NCBI RefSeq assembly: GCF_014493765.1
Contig: NZ_JACTVJ010000005.1
Location: 372,001-436,000 of the forward strand
Source of the DNA: Streptomyces polyasparticus
Lineage (GTDB): Bacteria; Actinomycetota; Actinomycetes; Streptomycetales; Streptomycetaceae
DNA length: 64,000 nucleotides
Direction: 5' to 3'
A program made the position numbers and the translations under genes. Below the pieces are notes generated by a model. It was not told the DNA's origin and did not search any database. It was given only the letters and a program-made list of their open reading frames with translations. Of this stretch, positions 37,151 through 46,033 are shown piece after piece (the stretch's first letter is position 1; each line of letters opens with the position of its first letter).

Positions 37151-37275
37151 GGCCGGTCACTCCCCGGGGTCGCCCGGCCGGTCACTTCCCGGGGCCGCCC
37201 GGCCGGTCACTTCCCGGGGTCGCCCGGCCGGTCACTTCCCGGGGTTGCCCGGCCGGTCACTCCCCAGGGTCGCGC
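37151..37275. repeat. 25-bp tandem repeat, five copies, spanning a stop codon
   Basis: Units beginning ggccggtcac and continuing ttcccggggt cgccc start at 37151, 37176, 37201, 37226 and 37251, with one to three changes. The last copy contains the stop codon of the GNAT gene (37257-37259). Confidence 0.9.
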
Positions 37276-37814
37276 AGTCCGACGCAGTCGAAGGCCCAGA
37301 AGGGCTCGGAGTAGACGAACGTGCCCGTCATCCACGGTTCGTACGCGGACAGCCGGGCCACCTGGAACGCGGGTTCGGGGATGCGCAGCGACGGCGAACG
37401 GAAGCCGGCCGCGTCGGCCCGCTCGAAGCCTCGCTTGCCGTAGTAGTGCGGCGAGCCCTCCAGGAACACCAGCGGCACACCCTGACGGTCGGCCGCCGCG
37501 AGGCCGTGCTCGACCAGCCGGGTGCCGATGCCCTGGCCCTGGAACGCCGGGAGCACGCCCAGCGGTGACAGCGACAGGACGTCCACGATCCGGCGCGGGG
37601 CGTCCAGTCGCGTCCCGCTCAGCAGGACATGCCCGACGACCTGTTCGTCGACGGTGGCGACGAAGGACAGCGGCGCCAACGCGGCCTGTCCCGCACGAAG
37701 TGCGCCCACAAGACCGGGCACCCGCCCACCGTCGCCGAAGGCGCGCGCGTGCACCTCGCGCACGTCCTGGTGGTCGCCGGCGGTCTCTTCCCGGATGACT
37801 GCGCGTGATGTCAT
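37257..37814 (-). CDS. GNAT family N-acetyltransferase
   Basis: This 185-aa protein has the acetyl-CoA-binding motif LSPLGVLPAFQGQGIGTRLVEHGL (Q/R-x-x-G-x-G/A form) and a C-terminal PHYYGKRGFERA segment common in Streptomyces GNATs that act on small molecules or proteins. Start at 37814 (MTSRAVIREE). Its last codons and stop lie within the first copy of a five-fold 25-bp repeat that continues downstream. Substrate unknown. Confidence 0.88.
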   Translation of the reverse strand: MTSRAVIREETAGDHQDVREVHARAFGDGGRVPGLVGALRAGQAALAPLSFVATVDEQVVGHVLLSGTRLDAPRRIVDVLSLSPLGVLPAFQGQGIGTRLVEHGLAAADRQGVPLVFLEGSPHYYGKRGFERADAAGFRSPSLRIPEPAFQVARLSAYEPWMTGTFVYSEPFWAFDCVGLRDPGE

Positions 37815-37928
37815 GCCCGCGAGGATAGATCGCGGACCGGGCGGACCGGGCGCGCGGGCCCGGTGACCGTCCGGCTTGCCGGGCAACTCCCTTGAAGGAC
37901 ATGCCCTTCGCGGCTCGCAAGGTGCCCA

Positions 37929-40900
37929 CTACGCGTCGAGCACCACATCCGACACCGGCACCGACTGACACGTCAGCGCGTCCGACTCCGGAAGGTCGTC
38001 CGACGGTACGACCCGGTGGGCCACGTCGCCCTTCAGGACAGCGCACGCGCAGCTCTCGCACTGGCCGACCCGGCAGCCGGAGGACATCCTCACCCCGGCC
38101 CGCTCGCCCAGTTCGAGCAGCGAACCGTCGCGCGGCGTCCACTCCACCTCGCGCCCCGAGCGGGCGAACCGCACGGTGAAGCGGGCGTCGTCGGGCACGG
38201 TGATCTCGCGCTGGGCAGCGCGGAACTTCTCGCTGAAGATCTCGAAGCGCGGTACGCCCCGCTCCCGCAGGCCGGCGGTCAGCGCCTCGATCATCGGCTG
38301 GGGGCCGCAGAAGTAGAAGCGGGCCCGCGCTTCGAGAATCCGCCGAGGGGCGATGTCGTCCACCCCGATGAAGCCACGCCGGTCGAAGTCGCGTCCCTCC
38401 TTCTCGTACGGGAAGGGGTTCGCGTAGTAGTCGACCAGGCGCAACTGCGGAAGGCGCGAGCGCAGTTCGCGCAGGCGGTCGCGGAACGGGTGGTCCTCGC
38501 CGTGCGCGTTGCCGTAGTGGAGGACGACCTCGGGGACGGTGCCGCCGGTCGCGGCGAGCGTCTCCAGGTAGCTGAGGAACGGGGTGATCCCGATGCCGCC
38601 CGCGACCAGGACGACCGGCGTATCCGTGTGCGTCGGGATGCTGAACACCCCGCCGGGCGCGTCGAGTTCGAGCCGGTCGCCGATGCGTAGTCCGTCATGG
38701 ACGTACGAGGAGAAGGCGCCCTCGGCGATACGGCGGACGGCCAGGGTGTACACCGCGCGGTCGGCGTCGTGCGCCGGTCCGGTCAGCGAGTAGCTGCGGG
38801 CGAGGTCGCCCTGAGGTGCGCGGACGGTCAGATGCTGGCCCGGACGGTAGTCGGGCAGCCGGCCGCCGTCGGCCGGGGCGAGGGAGAGGGTGCGTACGCC
38901 ACGGCCCTCCTGGCCGCAGGCCGTGACGGTGAAGGTGCGGCGGCCCGTCCAGGCGCCGTCGTCCGTCACGAGCGGCCGCACCTCGCACACCTGCGACCTG
39001 AGCGGAACCGAACCGCTCAGCGGATCGACCTCCGCGTGGTCCACGAGCCGGTTGTAGTTGCTGCCGAGTCCGCTGAGCGGATCGGCGGCGGGCAGCGCGA
39101 GGTCGGTGGCCGCCTGCCACCAGCCGTACTCGCCGACGACGACCGACGGGTGCAGTGAGTCGTCGAAGCGGGCGCGCAGCCGGATGGAGCCGCGACGGGT
39201 GGTGAGCTCCACCCACTGGCCTTCGGTGATCCCGCGGGCTGCGGCCGCCTCGGGGCTGAGGTCCAGGCACGGGTCGGCGGCGCGGCGGCGCAGCGTCGTC
39301 AGGCCGCGCTGCTGGCTGTGCACGAAGTAGCCGTGCTTGGCGTTGGTGAGGACGAGCGGGAACTCCCGTGAGGGGGCGGCCGGTTCGCGGTGCCGCGGCA
39401 CGGCGGGGTAGCCGTGCTCCAGGAGCCGCTGCGAGTAGAGCTCGACGCGGCGGGTCGGGGTATTGAAGCCGACAGAGCCGACTGTGTCGCCGGATGCGTA
39501 CTTGCGGTACTCGACCGGCCGCGGAACCCGCACCCCGCCCGGCTGCTCGCGCAGGGCGGCGGCGGTCAGGCCGAGGGGCTCCAGCTGCCAGTTCCAGGCG
39601 GCTTCGATGTCCCCGCCGAAGAACTGCTCCGCCATACCCATCCGGCAGGCGAGCGCGAACACCACCTCGGTGTCGGAGCGCGTGTCCCCCTGCGGCTCGA
39701 CCATCCGGGGCCTGAGCTGCACCTGCTCCTGGGCACGGTGGCCGATCTCGAAGCCGAAGCGCAGCCCCTCGTGCTCGTAGGAGCTGTTGACGGGCAGGAG
39801 GTAGTCGGCGGTGGCACTCGTGGGGTTCTCGAAGAGGTCCAGGTGCACCTGGAAGTCGAGCTTCCGCAGCGCGCGGGCGACGCGTTCGGAGTCGGGCTGG
39901 GCGACGACGAGGTTGGAGCCGAAGCAGACCAACGCCCGTACGGGATAGGGGTCTTGGCTCTCGATCGCCTTGCACAGGTCGCCCGCGTTCACATAACCCG
40001 AGGCCTGCGGGCCGAGCGGGTGGCGGTCGAGGCCGAGGGCCTTGGCGCGCTGCTCGGGGGCCAGCTGTCCGGCGGCCGGGCGGAACGGCGGCGGGGGCGA
40101 GACGTGGTTGCCGCCGCGCGTGTCGTACGAGCCGGTCAGGGCGTAGAGGGTGGCGAGGGCGCGTTCGGTCTGGGTGGCGTTCTCGCTCTGTGCGACGCCC
40201 GTCCAGCCGTAGTAGGCAACGGAGTGGGCCGCACCGATCTGGTCGGCGAGCGCGCGGATCTCGCGCTCGGGGATCCAGGTCGTCCGGGCGACCCGGTCAG
40301 GGGTCCACTCGGCGCAGGCGTCCGCGTAGTGCTGGAAGGCCGGTACGCAGGTGACGCCGCCGGTGCGGGTCGGTATGTAGTGGGTGCCGCGCAGGGCGAA
40401 CCGGGAAGGGCGGCCTGCGGGGTGGCGGGTGTCGTACGTCTCGGCCGCGCCGGTCTCCTCGTTCCAGACCACGAAGCCCTCGCCGCCCTCGACGAAGTCG
40501 GCCGCGTCGAGGAAGCGCCCGTCGTCCTCGCGTACCAGCAAAGGCCCGTTGGTCCAGGCGCGGACGAACTCCTCGTCGTAGCGGCCCTGTTGGATGAGCA
40601 GATGCGCGAGGCCGAGCGCGAGCGCCGCGTCGGTGCCCGGGCGGATGCGCAGCCACTGGTCGGCGCCGAGCGCGCTGGTGGAGCGGCGGGGGTCGATCAC
40701 GGCGAGCTTCATGCCGTTGGCCTGCGCGGCGGAGACGGCGGCGGACTGGGAGAGCCAGGTCTTGGCCGGGTTGAAGCCCCACAGGAGGGCGAGGTCGGCG
40801 TGCGCGTAGTCCGGGGGCGGGATCGGCGTGCCGAAGGTGAAGGTGTGGGCGACGTCCTTGTGCCAGTTGCAGAGCTCGGCGCTGTAGACGGTGTTCGGGC

Positions 40901-41297
40901 TGCCGAAGCCGCGGACGAACCGCTCGATCCACTCGGTCGCGTCGGAGACCATCGTGCCGCTCGGGGTGGCGACGCCGAAGGCCACGGACTCGGGTCCGGT
41001 CTCGGCGGCGTACGCGGTGAGCCGGGCGGCGATGTCGTCGAGGGCCTCGTCCCAGGTGACGGGCTCCCAGCCGGGGTCCGGGTCGGACTTGGGGCGGGTG
41101 CGGCGCAGGGGTGTGGTGAGCCGGCGGGTGCTGTGGGCGATCTCCGGGGCGGCGCGGCCCTTGGGGCACATCGCGGCGCCGGTGGGGTGCTCGGGGTCGG
41201 GGCGTACGCCGGTGAGGCGGCCGTTCTCGACAGTGAAGATCGCGCCACAGCGGGACTTGCACAGGGTGCAGAACCCGCGCTTTTCGACGACACCCAC
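37929..41297 (-). CDS. Molybdopterin oxidoreductase fused to flavin reductase and ferredoxin domains
   Basis: This 1122-aa protein starts (GTG, GGGAG upstream) with a [4Fe-4S] site (Cys10, Cys13, Cys17, Cys44), then an Mo-bis-PGD catalytic domain (about 50-600) and a molydopterin-dinucleotide-binding domain (about 600-740). It then continues into an FNR-like FAD/NAD module (about 775-1020; LARSYSLTGPA and AGGIGITPFLSYLETL) and a plant-type [2Fe-2S] ferredoxin (about 1035-1122; SGCRVGQCESCACAV, LTCQS). It resembles formate-dehydrogenase/nitrate-reductase family alpha chains. The fused reductase suggests a self-sufficient NAD(P)H-linked enzyme. No signal peptide or nar/fdh accessory genes are present. 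Substrate unknown; assimilatory nitrate reduction is one possibility. Confidence 0.88.
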   Translation of the reverse strand: MGVVEKRGFCTLCKSRCGAIFTVENGRLTGVRPDPEHPTGAAMCPKGRAAPEIAHSTRRLTTPLRRTRPKSDPDPGWEPVTWDEALDDIAARLTAYAAETGPESVAFGVATPSGTMVSDATEWIERFVRGFGSPNTVYSAELCNWHKDVAHTFTFGTPIPPPDYAHADLALLWGFNPAKTWLSQSAAVSAAQANGMKLAVIDPRRSTSALGADQWLRIRPGTDAALALGLAHLLIQQGRYDEEFVRAWTNGPLLVREDDGRFLDAADFVEGGEGFVVWNEETGAAETYDTRHPAGRPSRFALRGTHYIPTRTGGVTCVPAFQHYADACAEWTPDRVARTTWIPEREIRALADQIGAAHSVAYYGWTGVAQSENATQTERALATLYALTGSYDTRGGNHVSPPPPFRPAAGQLAPEQRAKALGLDRHPLGPQASGYVNAGDLCKAIESQDPYPVRALVCFGSNLVVAQPDSERVARALRKLDFQVHLDLFENPTSATADYLLPVNSSYEHEGLRFGFEIGHRAQEQVQLRPRMVEPQGDTRSDTEVVFALACRMGMAEQFFGGDIEAAWNWQLEPLGLTAAALREQPGGVRVPRPVEYRKYASGDTVGSVGFNTPTRRVELYSQRLLEHGYPAVPRHREPAAPSREFPLVLTNAKHGYFVHSQQRGLTTLRRRAADPCLDLSPEAAAARGITEGQWVELTTRRGSIRLRARFDDSLHPSVVVGEYGWWQAATDLALPAADPLSGLGSNYNRLVDHAEVDPLSGSVPLRSQVCEVRPLVTDDGAWTGRRTFTVTACGQEGRGVRTLSLAPADGGRLPDYRPGQHLTVRAPQGDLARSYSLTGPAHDADRAVYTLAVRRIAEGAFSSYVHDGLRIGDRLELDAPGGVFSIPTHTDTPVVLVAGGIGITPFLSYLETLAATGGTVPEVVLHYGNAHGEDHPFRDRLRELRSRLPQLRLVDYYANPFPYEKEGRDFDRRGFIGVDDIAPRRILEARARFYFCGPQPMIEALTAGLRERGVPRFEIFSEKFRAAQREITVPDDARFTVRFARSGREVEWTPRDGSLLELGERAGVRMSSGCRVGQCESCACAVLKGDVAHRVVPSDDLPESDALTCQSVPVSDVVLDA

Positions 41298-41397
41298 GAC
41301 AGACTCCCGGCGACAGTGAAGGAAGCTACCCCTCCATTGCACACCGTTTGATCGATCATTTCGTCCGGCAGAAGTCCCTTCCGCCCCGCCGCCGCGC

Positions 41398-41431
41398 GTG
41401 CGGGTCCGGGACTTTGGTCCCGGACCCGCAC
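41398..41431 (-). terminator. Terminator or attenuator hairpin with 15-bp arms
   Basis: Arms GTGCGGGTCCGGGAC and GTCCCGGACCCGCAC close a TTTG loop. It lies 8 bp beyond the stop of the minus-strand PA14/DUF1080 gene and 100 bp upstream of the minus-strand molybdopterin gene. Confidence 0.85.
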
Positions 41432-41438
41432 CCGACGG

Positions 41439-44400
41439 TCAGCTCAGCGGCTCCACCCACACATTCCGGAACCGCACCTTGTTGCCATGGTCCTGCAGCT
41501 TGATCGCCCCGGCGGCCGGTGTCTCGGGCAGGCCCGCACCGGTGGGTCCGTCGATGGCGACATTGTCGTGGACCTTGCGGCCGTTCCAGATCACCGTGAT
41601 CCGGGCGTCCTCCGTCTTCTTGCCGTCCGCGTCGAAGCGTGCCGCGCGGAAGGTGATGTCGTAGGACTGCCAGGTCTCGGGTGCGGTGGCCATGTTGAAG
41701 TCGGCGGGCTTCTTCAGATAGATCGCGCCCGCTTCGTTGTTGGCCGGTGTGGTGTCCCCGAACGAATCGAGGATCTGCACCTCGTACCGCTCCTGGATGT
41801 ACACCCCGCTGTTGCCGCGGTCCTGGCCGGTCACGTCGTCCGGCAGCTTGGGCACGCGGAACTCGACATGCATCCTGAAGTCCTTGAAGGCTTCCTTCGT
41901 ACGGAGGTCACCGCAGCACACCTCCATCGACTTCTCGGCGGTGTGCGGCCACTCGGGGCTGCGGCCGTCCGTGTGCTGCCAGGCCGTGGCGATGCTGCCG
42001 CCGTCGAAGAGCTGCCGGCGCTCCCCCGGTTTCCGCAGGTCGATCGCGTCGAGGTTGACGTGCCCGATGTCGCCCTCGCGTACGGCGTACGTGATCGTGT
42101 TGCGGCCCTCGCGCAGGTTCAGGCGCTCCGTCTGTGTGGACCAGCGGTTCCACTCGACGGTGGTGGGCAGGGCCACCTGGCGCGGATCGCCGCCGTTGAC
42201 GGAGACCGAGACCGTCTTCGTACCGGGGGCGGGGTGCGGGCCGTTGGCGTAGCGCAGGCCGACGTCGTACGGACCGCCCTCCGCCACGTCCACGGAGAAG
42301 GACGCGCTCGCGCCCTGGTTGCCGAACCCGGCCACGAAACCGCCGCCGGTGTATCCGGCGTGCTCGTTGTCGAAGCGGGCGCTGCCGCCGAGCTGTGCGG
42401 ACTCGGCGTCGTAGGTCGTCGCGCGGTCGTCGGGTCCCGGCTTGGCGTTGAGCGTGTACCAGGCCTCCGTGGACCACAGCTGCTCGCCGCCCTCGGCGGA
42501 GAACGGCCGCGGCGAGCGGACGTGCACCACCCGGTCCGACTTCAGGCCGGGGATGGTGAGCCGCACCTTGCGCCGGTCGTCCGACAGCGTGGCCGACGTG
42601 ACCAGCAGCGACTCCTCGTCGACCTTGGGGCCGCCGTACGCCGGGGTCGGCGCGTACCGCCATTGCTCGACGGAGTAGGCGCCGTCGGTCAGCTTGGCGG
42701 CGGTCTCGGCCGACAGCGGCTTGGTGTAGGTGAGTTCGAAGCCGTCGGTGGTGGCGCGCATCGTCTTGATGTCGAAGGCCGTCTTGCCGTTGGGCGTCAG
42801 CTTCTGCAGACCGAAGCGCAGCTTCCCGGTCTGGCCCCAGTTGCCGTCGGCCCCGAGGCCGCCGACGTACAGCGCGCCGTCCGGGCCTTCGCTGATGCGC
42901 GTGATCCCGGATTCGAGGCCCTGGGTGTGCCGGAAGACCGCGCCCTGGTACTCGCCGTCGACCTTCTCCAGATCGGCGCGCTGCAGCCCGCCGTACGTGA
43001 CGTCACCGAACACCATCTGTCCGGCGAACGGCCCCTTCTTCAACCGCAGAGGCGTGGAGGGCGAGTTGGCGATCTCGTTCTGCGGCAGCCAGAGCGCGGG
43101 CTTGCTCACCGGCTGGTCGTCGAACGGGCCGTCCGGGTTCATGTAGTGGTTGAAGAACCGATCCTGCTTGATGTGCATCAGCTTGGACGCCGGCAGCCAG
43201 CCGCCCTGGTTGTCGGTGACGAAGAGATCACCGTCGGGGCCGCGCCCGATCCCGTTCGGGGTGCGCAGGCCGCCCGCGACGTAACTGACTTTCCCCGTGG
43301 CCTTGTTGACCTTGATCGTGGTGCCGCGGTTCGGCGCGGGCTGGGGATCGGTGGTGGCGCCGCCGTAGTTGATCGCCACCGACAGGTTCAGATAGAAGTC
43401 GCCCTTGTCGTAGAGCAGCCCGAAGGCGAACTCGTGGAAGTTCCCGCCGTACGGCCACGAGGCGATCTTCTTCGTGGCATCGACGACATCGTCACCATTG
43501 GTGTCCGACAGCTCGGTGAGCTGGTGCTTCTCGGACACGTACAGCTTGCCGTCCACGTACTTGATCCCCATCGGCTCCTTGAGCCCTTCGGCGATCTTCT
43601 TGTACGTGACCTTGTCGGGCCCGGTCGTCCCGGCAACGTTGTCGAGCAGATACACCTCGCCCTTGGTCTCGGTGCTGCCGCCCCAGGTGGTGATCGCGAG
43701 CCGGCCGTCGGGCAGCCAGTCCATCGCGGACACCTGCGGCTCGAAGCCCGGCGGGCGCAGATTCGTGAGCTGGTAGCCGGGGTTGACCTCCTCGAGGGGC
43801 AGCCCGTCGCCCGGGGTGTCGTAGGTGCCCTCGCACTCCTTGCGGCCCGGCGCGGTGACCCGTACGACACCGGCGTCCGTGCTCAGGACCTCGGTCGGGA
43901 CGGTGGTGAAGCCGGTGGCGCCCGGCGGCTTCCACTGCAGGGTGACCTGCTGGCCGCCGCCCGCGTCGAAGTGGTCGATCCTGAGCGCCGTGTAGCCGGC
44001 GTTGAGGGTGATCTCACCATCCTTGGGCTCGGCTCCGTGCAGCCCGTCGTGGTCGATGACCTGCTGGTCGCCGAGGAAGAGCCGGGAGCCGTCGTCGCTG
44101 ATGAGCCGGAAGCCGTAGGTGCCGGCCTCGGGGACGTTCAGATTGCCGATGATCTGGCTGACGAAGTTGTCGGAGAACCCGAAGCCTTCGGTCGAGGTCC
44201 AGTCGGCGGCCGGAATCAGCTTGTCCACGTTCGGCGTCTGGGCCGGTTTGAGATCGCAGATCTTCTCCAGGCGCCGCTGCACGTCGAATACGCGGAGGGT
44301 GACGCCGGGTTCCTGCGGGGGCAGATCGGCGAAGGGGCGGGGGTCGTCGTTCTCCTCGGCGCCGCTCGCGGGGGTGGCGAGACCGCCCATGAGCAGTGCG

Positions 44401-44504
44401 GTCAGCAGAAGGCCGGTGGCTCTTCGGGCCCTGCGTCGGCTGAAGCGTCTGGTGTGCCTGGTGCTGTGACTGGTGCGGGACATGCGCGCGGGGCGTGGCT
44501 CCAC
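41439..44504 (-). CDS. Secreted PA14/sorbosone-dehydrogenase-like/CBM/DUF1080 protein
   Basis: This 1021-aa protein starts at GTG 44504 with CAGGAGG just upstream. An arginine-rich N-region and hydrophobic stretch end in GLATPASGA, a likely (possibly Tat) signal peptide. A PA14-like domain follows (about 55-190; GTYGFRLISDDGSRLFLGDQQV), then a glucose/sorbosone-dehydrogenase-type propeller (about 225-560), a CBM6/35-like module (about 680-820) and a DUF1080 domain (about 830-1021; 3-keto-disaccharide hydrolase type). DUF1080 domains cleave 3-keto-glycosides. The combination suggests extracellular oxidation-linked sugar breakdown, but the substrate is unknown. Confidence 0.85.
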   Translation of the reverse strand: MEPRPARMSRTSHSTRHTRRFSRRRARRATGLLLTALLMGGLATPASGAEENDDPRPFADLPPQEPGVTLRVFDVQRRLEKICDLKPAQTPNVDKLIPAADWTSTEGFGFSDNFVSQIIGNLNVPEAGTYGFRLISDDGSRLFLGDQQVIDHDGLHGAEPKDGEITLNAGYTALRIDHFDAGGGQQVTLQWKPPGATGFTTVPTEVLSTDAGVVRVTAPGRKECEGTYDTPGDGLPLEEVNPGYQLTNLRPPGFEPQVSAMDWLPDGRLAITTWGGSTETKGEVYLLDNVAGTTGPDKVTYKKIAEGLKEPMGIKYVDGKLYVSEKHQLTELSDTNGDDVVDATKKIASWPYGGNFHEFAFGLLYDKGDFYLNLSVAINYGGATTDPQPAPNRGTTIKVNKATGKVSYVAGGLRTPNGIGRGPDGDLFVTDNQGGWLPASKLMHIKQDRFFNHYMNPDGPFDDQPVSKPALWLPQNEIANSPSTPLRLKKGPFAGQMVFGDVTYGGLQRADLEKVDGEYQGAVFRHTQGLESGITRISEGPDGALYVGGLGADGNWGQTGKLRFGLQKLTPNGKTAFDIKTMRATTDGFELTYTKPLSAETAAKLTDGAYSVEQWRYAPTPAYGGPKVDEESLLVTSATLSDDRRKVRLTIPGLKSDRVVHVRSPRPFSAEGGEQLWSTEAWYTLNAKPGPDDRATTYDAESAQLGGSARFDNEHAGYTGGGFVAGFGNQGASASFSVDVAEGGPYDVGLRYANGPHPAPGTKTVSVSVNGGDPRQVALPTTVEWNRWSTQTERLNLREGRNTITYAVREGDIGHVNLDAIDLRKPGERRQLFDGGSIATAWQHTDGRSPEWPHTAEKSMEVCCGDLRTKEAFKDFRMHVEFRVPKLPDDVTGQDRGNSGVYIQERYEVQILDSFGDTTPANNEAGAIYLKKPADFNMATAPETWQSYDITFRAARFDADGKKTEDARITVIWNGRKVHDNVAIDGPTGAGLPETPAAGAIKLQDHGNKVRFRNVWVEPLS

Positions 44505-44556
44505 GGTTCCTCCTGCGTGGTTCCGCTGTGGTCAACGCAGACTTCTGTGGCTGGGC

Positions 44557-44590
44557 GACGCTCAGCGTAGGGATGGTGTCGCTGAGCGTC
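44557..44590. promoter_or_regulatory. Long inverted repeat upstream of the PA14/DUF1080 gene
   Basis: Arms GACGCTCAGCG and CGCTGAGCGTC are perfect and separated by 12 bp. They lie 53 bp upstream of the GTG start of the PA14/DUF1080 gene and 77 bp after the GH6 stop. It could be an operator of a dimeric regulator or a terminator of the GH6 transcript. Confidence 0.45.
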
Positions 44591-44622
44591 CATACTTTGT
44601 CCACAGAAAGGAGAAACTCGTG

Positions 44623-44669
44623 GGTCACGCCCCGCGAACGATCAGCGGGTCACTCCCCGCGAACGATCA
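44623..44669. repeat. 25-bp tandem duplication across the GH6 stop codon
   Basis: The 22-bp unit ggtcacNccccgcgaacgat plus ca starts at 44623 and 44648. The second copy ends with the stop codon of the GH6 gene (44667-44669). Confidence 0.7.
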
Positions 44670-45890
44670 ACTGCCGGGCAGAATCGGCGGATTGGCCAGC
44701 CGCACCAGCTCCAGCGCCTGCTCCCGGAACCAGTCGCCTGCCTTCGGGTCCACCATCCCCCGCTCCGGGTCCTCGGGTCCGGGCGTACCGCGCAGGCACA
44801 GGCCGTCGGACTCACCCGAGATCTTGATCCACAGTCGGGCGTCGTGCAGCGGGTCGCCGGTGTTCAGCGTGGGCCGCGCGCCCAGGCCGCGGTTCGGCGG
44901 GTTGCACCAGTCCTGCGGGTCCGTGTACTTCCCGGGCGGCGGGACCCACGGGCCCTGGCCGTTGCGGCTGGAGTCGGTCACGAAGTGCTTCCACTGGTAC
45001 GAGGGAGTGCGGACGTTGGCCGCGATCCAGGCATCCGCCTGCTCGCGGGGCCAGGACTGGTGCGGACACTGAGCGGCGTCGCCGCCCTCTCCCACGTACG
45101 CGACACAGGCCGAGACGAGCTTGCCGAACCAGGAGTTGGCGGAGTCCGTCTGGTAGTTCGAGACGTTGGTGAAGAAGCCGGTCGCCTTCGCGATGCCGCC
45201 CTTGACGAGGCGGGGCGTGATGGAGGCGGGGCCGTGCCAGGCGGCGTGGCCGGTGTCCAGGTAGACCTTGGTGCCCTTGAGCGGCTCCAACCGGTCGATG
45301 GCGTAGTTGACTTCGGCGTAGCGCGCGGCGGTCTTCGTGCCCTGCGCGTCGTCCTGGCCGCAGTCGCTCGGGATCAGGGCGAGCGAGTCGGTCTCCAGGA
45401 TCACGATGGCCTCGCTGCGGCCGATGCCGCGGGCCACGGCGTCGATCCACGCCTGGTACTCGGCGGTGGTGTTGGCCCCTCCGCCCGAGTAGCCGGAGCA
45501 GTCCCGGCCCGGCACGTTGTACAGCGAGAACACGACGGTGGCGCCGGCCGCGTCCCGCACGACCTGCCGCGCCTCGCGTTCCACCTCGGCCGGACTCTGG
45601 TCGCCGAACCAGACCGCCTGCGGTGTACGGACCATGGCGAGGATCCCGGCCGCGTCGCGGTACAGGCCGGCGCGGGCGAGGTCGAGTGCCTGGCTGTAGG
45701 CCTCGGGGTTGGCTGCGGGGGTGTACAGGCGGGGTCTGTGGCGGTCGTCGGCGCCGGCTGCGGGGGCGGCGGCGTCGGTGGCGGTCGCCGCGGGGGCGGC
45801 GCCTTCGTCGGCGGTCGCCGCGGGGGCGGTGAGTGCGGCTGCCGCCAAAGCAACTGCCGCGACCAACAGGGGAATTGCTCTACGTCGCAT
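44667..45890 (-). CDS. GH6 family cellulase, secreted
   Basis: This 407-aa protein has a Sec signal peptide ending near TAPAATA and an Ala-rich linker. A GH6 catalytic domain follows. Family features include VPGRDCSGYSGGGA (substrate loop), LETDSLALIPSDCGQ (catalytic acid region), VYLDTGHAAWHGPA, and the late DPQDWCNPPNRGLG and DGLCLRG segments. GH6 enzymes cut beta-1,4-glucan from the non-reducing end (inverting). No carbohydrate-binding module is attached. AGGAG precedes the ATG. A CebR-type box lies 29 bp upstream of the start codon, so cellobiose-type induction is expected. Confidence 0.92.
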   Translation of the reverse strand: MRRRAIPLLVAAVALAAAALTAPAATADEGAAPAATATDAAAPAAGADDRHRPRLYTPAANPEAYSQALDLARAGLYRDAAGILAMVRTPQAVWFGDQSPAEVEREARQVVRDAAGATVVFSLYNVPGRDCSGYSGGGANTTAEYQAWIDAVARGIGRSEAIVILETDSLALIPSDCGQDDAQGTKTAARYAEVNYAIDRLEPLKGTKVYLDTGHAAWHGPASITPRLVKGGIAKATGFFTNVSNYQTDSANSWFGKLVSACVAYVGEGGDAAQCPHQSWPREQADAWIAANVRTPSYQWKHFVTDSSRNGQGPWVPPPGKYTDPQDWCNPPNRGLGARPTLNTGDPLHDARLWIKISGESDGLCLRGTPGPEDPERGMVDPKAGDWFREQALELVRLANPPILPGS

Positions 45891-45918
45891 GGTTCACTCC
45901 TGGCTCGCAGGGGACATA

Positions 45919-45932
45919 CGGGAGCGCTCCCA
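45919..45932 (-). promoter_or_regulatory. CebR-type operator
   Basis: On the minus strand the sequence is TGGGAGCGCTCCCG, 13 of 14 matches to the CebR box TGGGAGCGCTCCCA known from Streptomyces cellulose/cello-oligosaccharide genes. It sits 29 bp before the GH6 start. Confidence 0.8.
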
Positions 45933-46033
45933 CGCGATGGTTGTGCAGGGGCATGGACCCGTCAATGGGTTGGACGAGGGCAGGAACGGACGCGCCCCTA
46001 CCGCTTTCGTAGGGTGTGCGGATGGGTGTGTGC

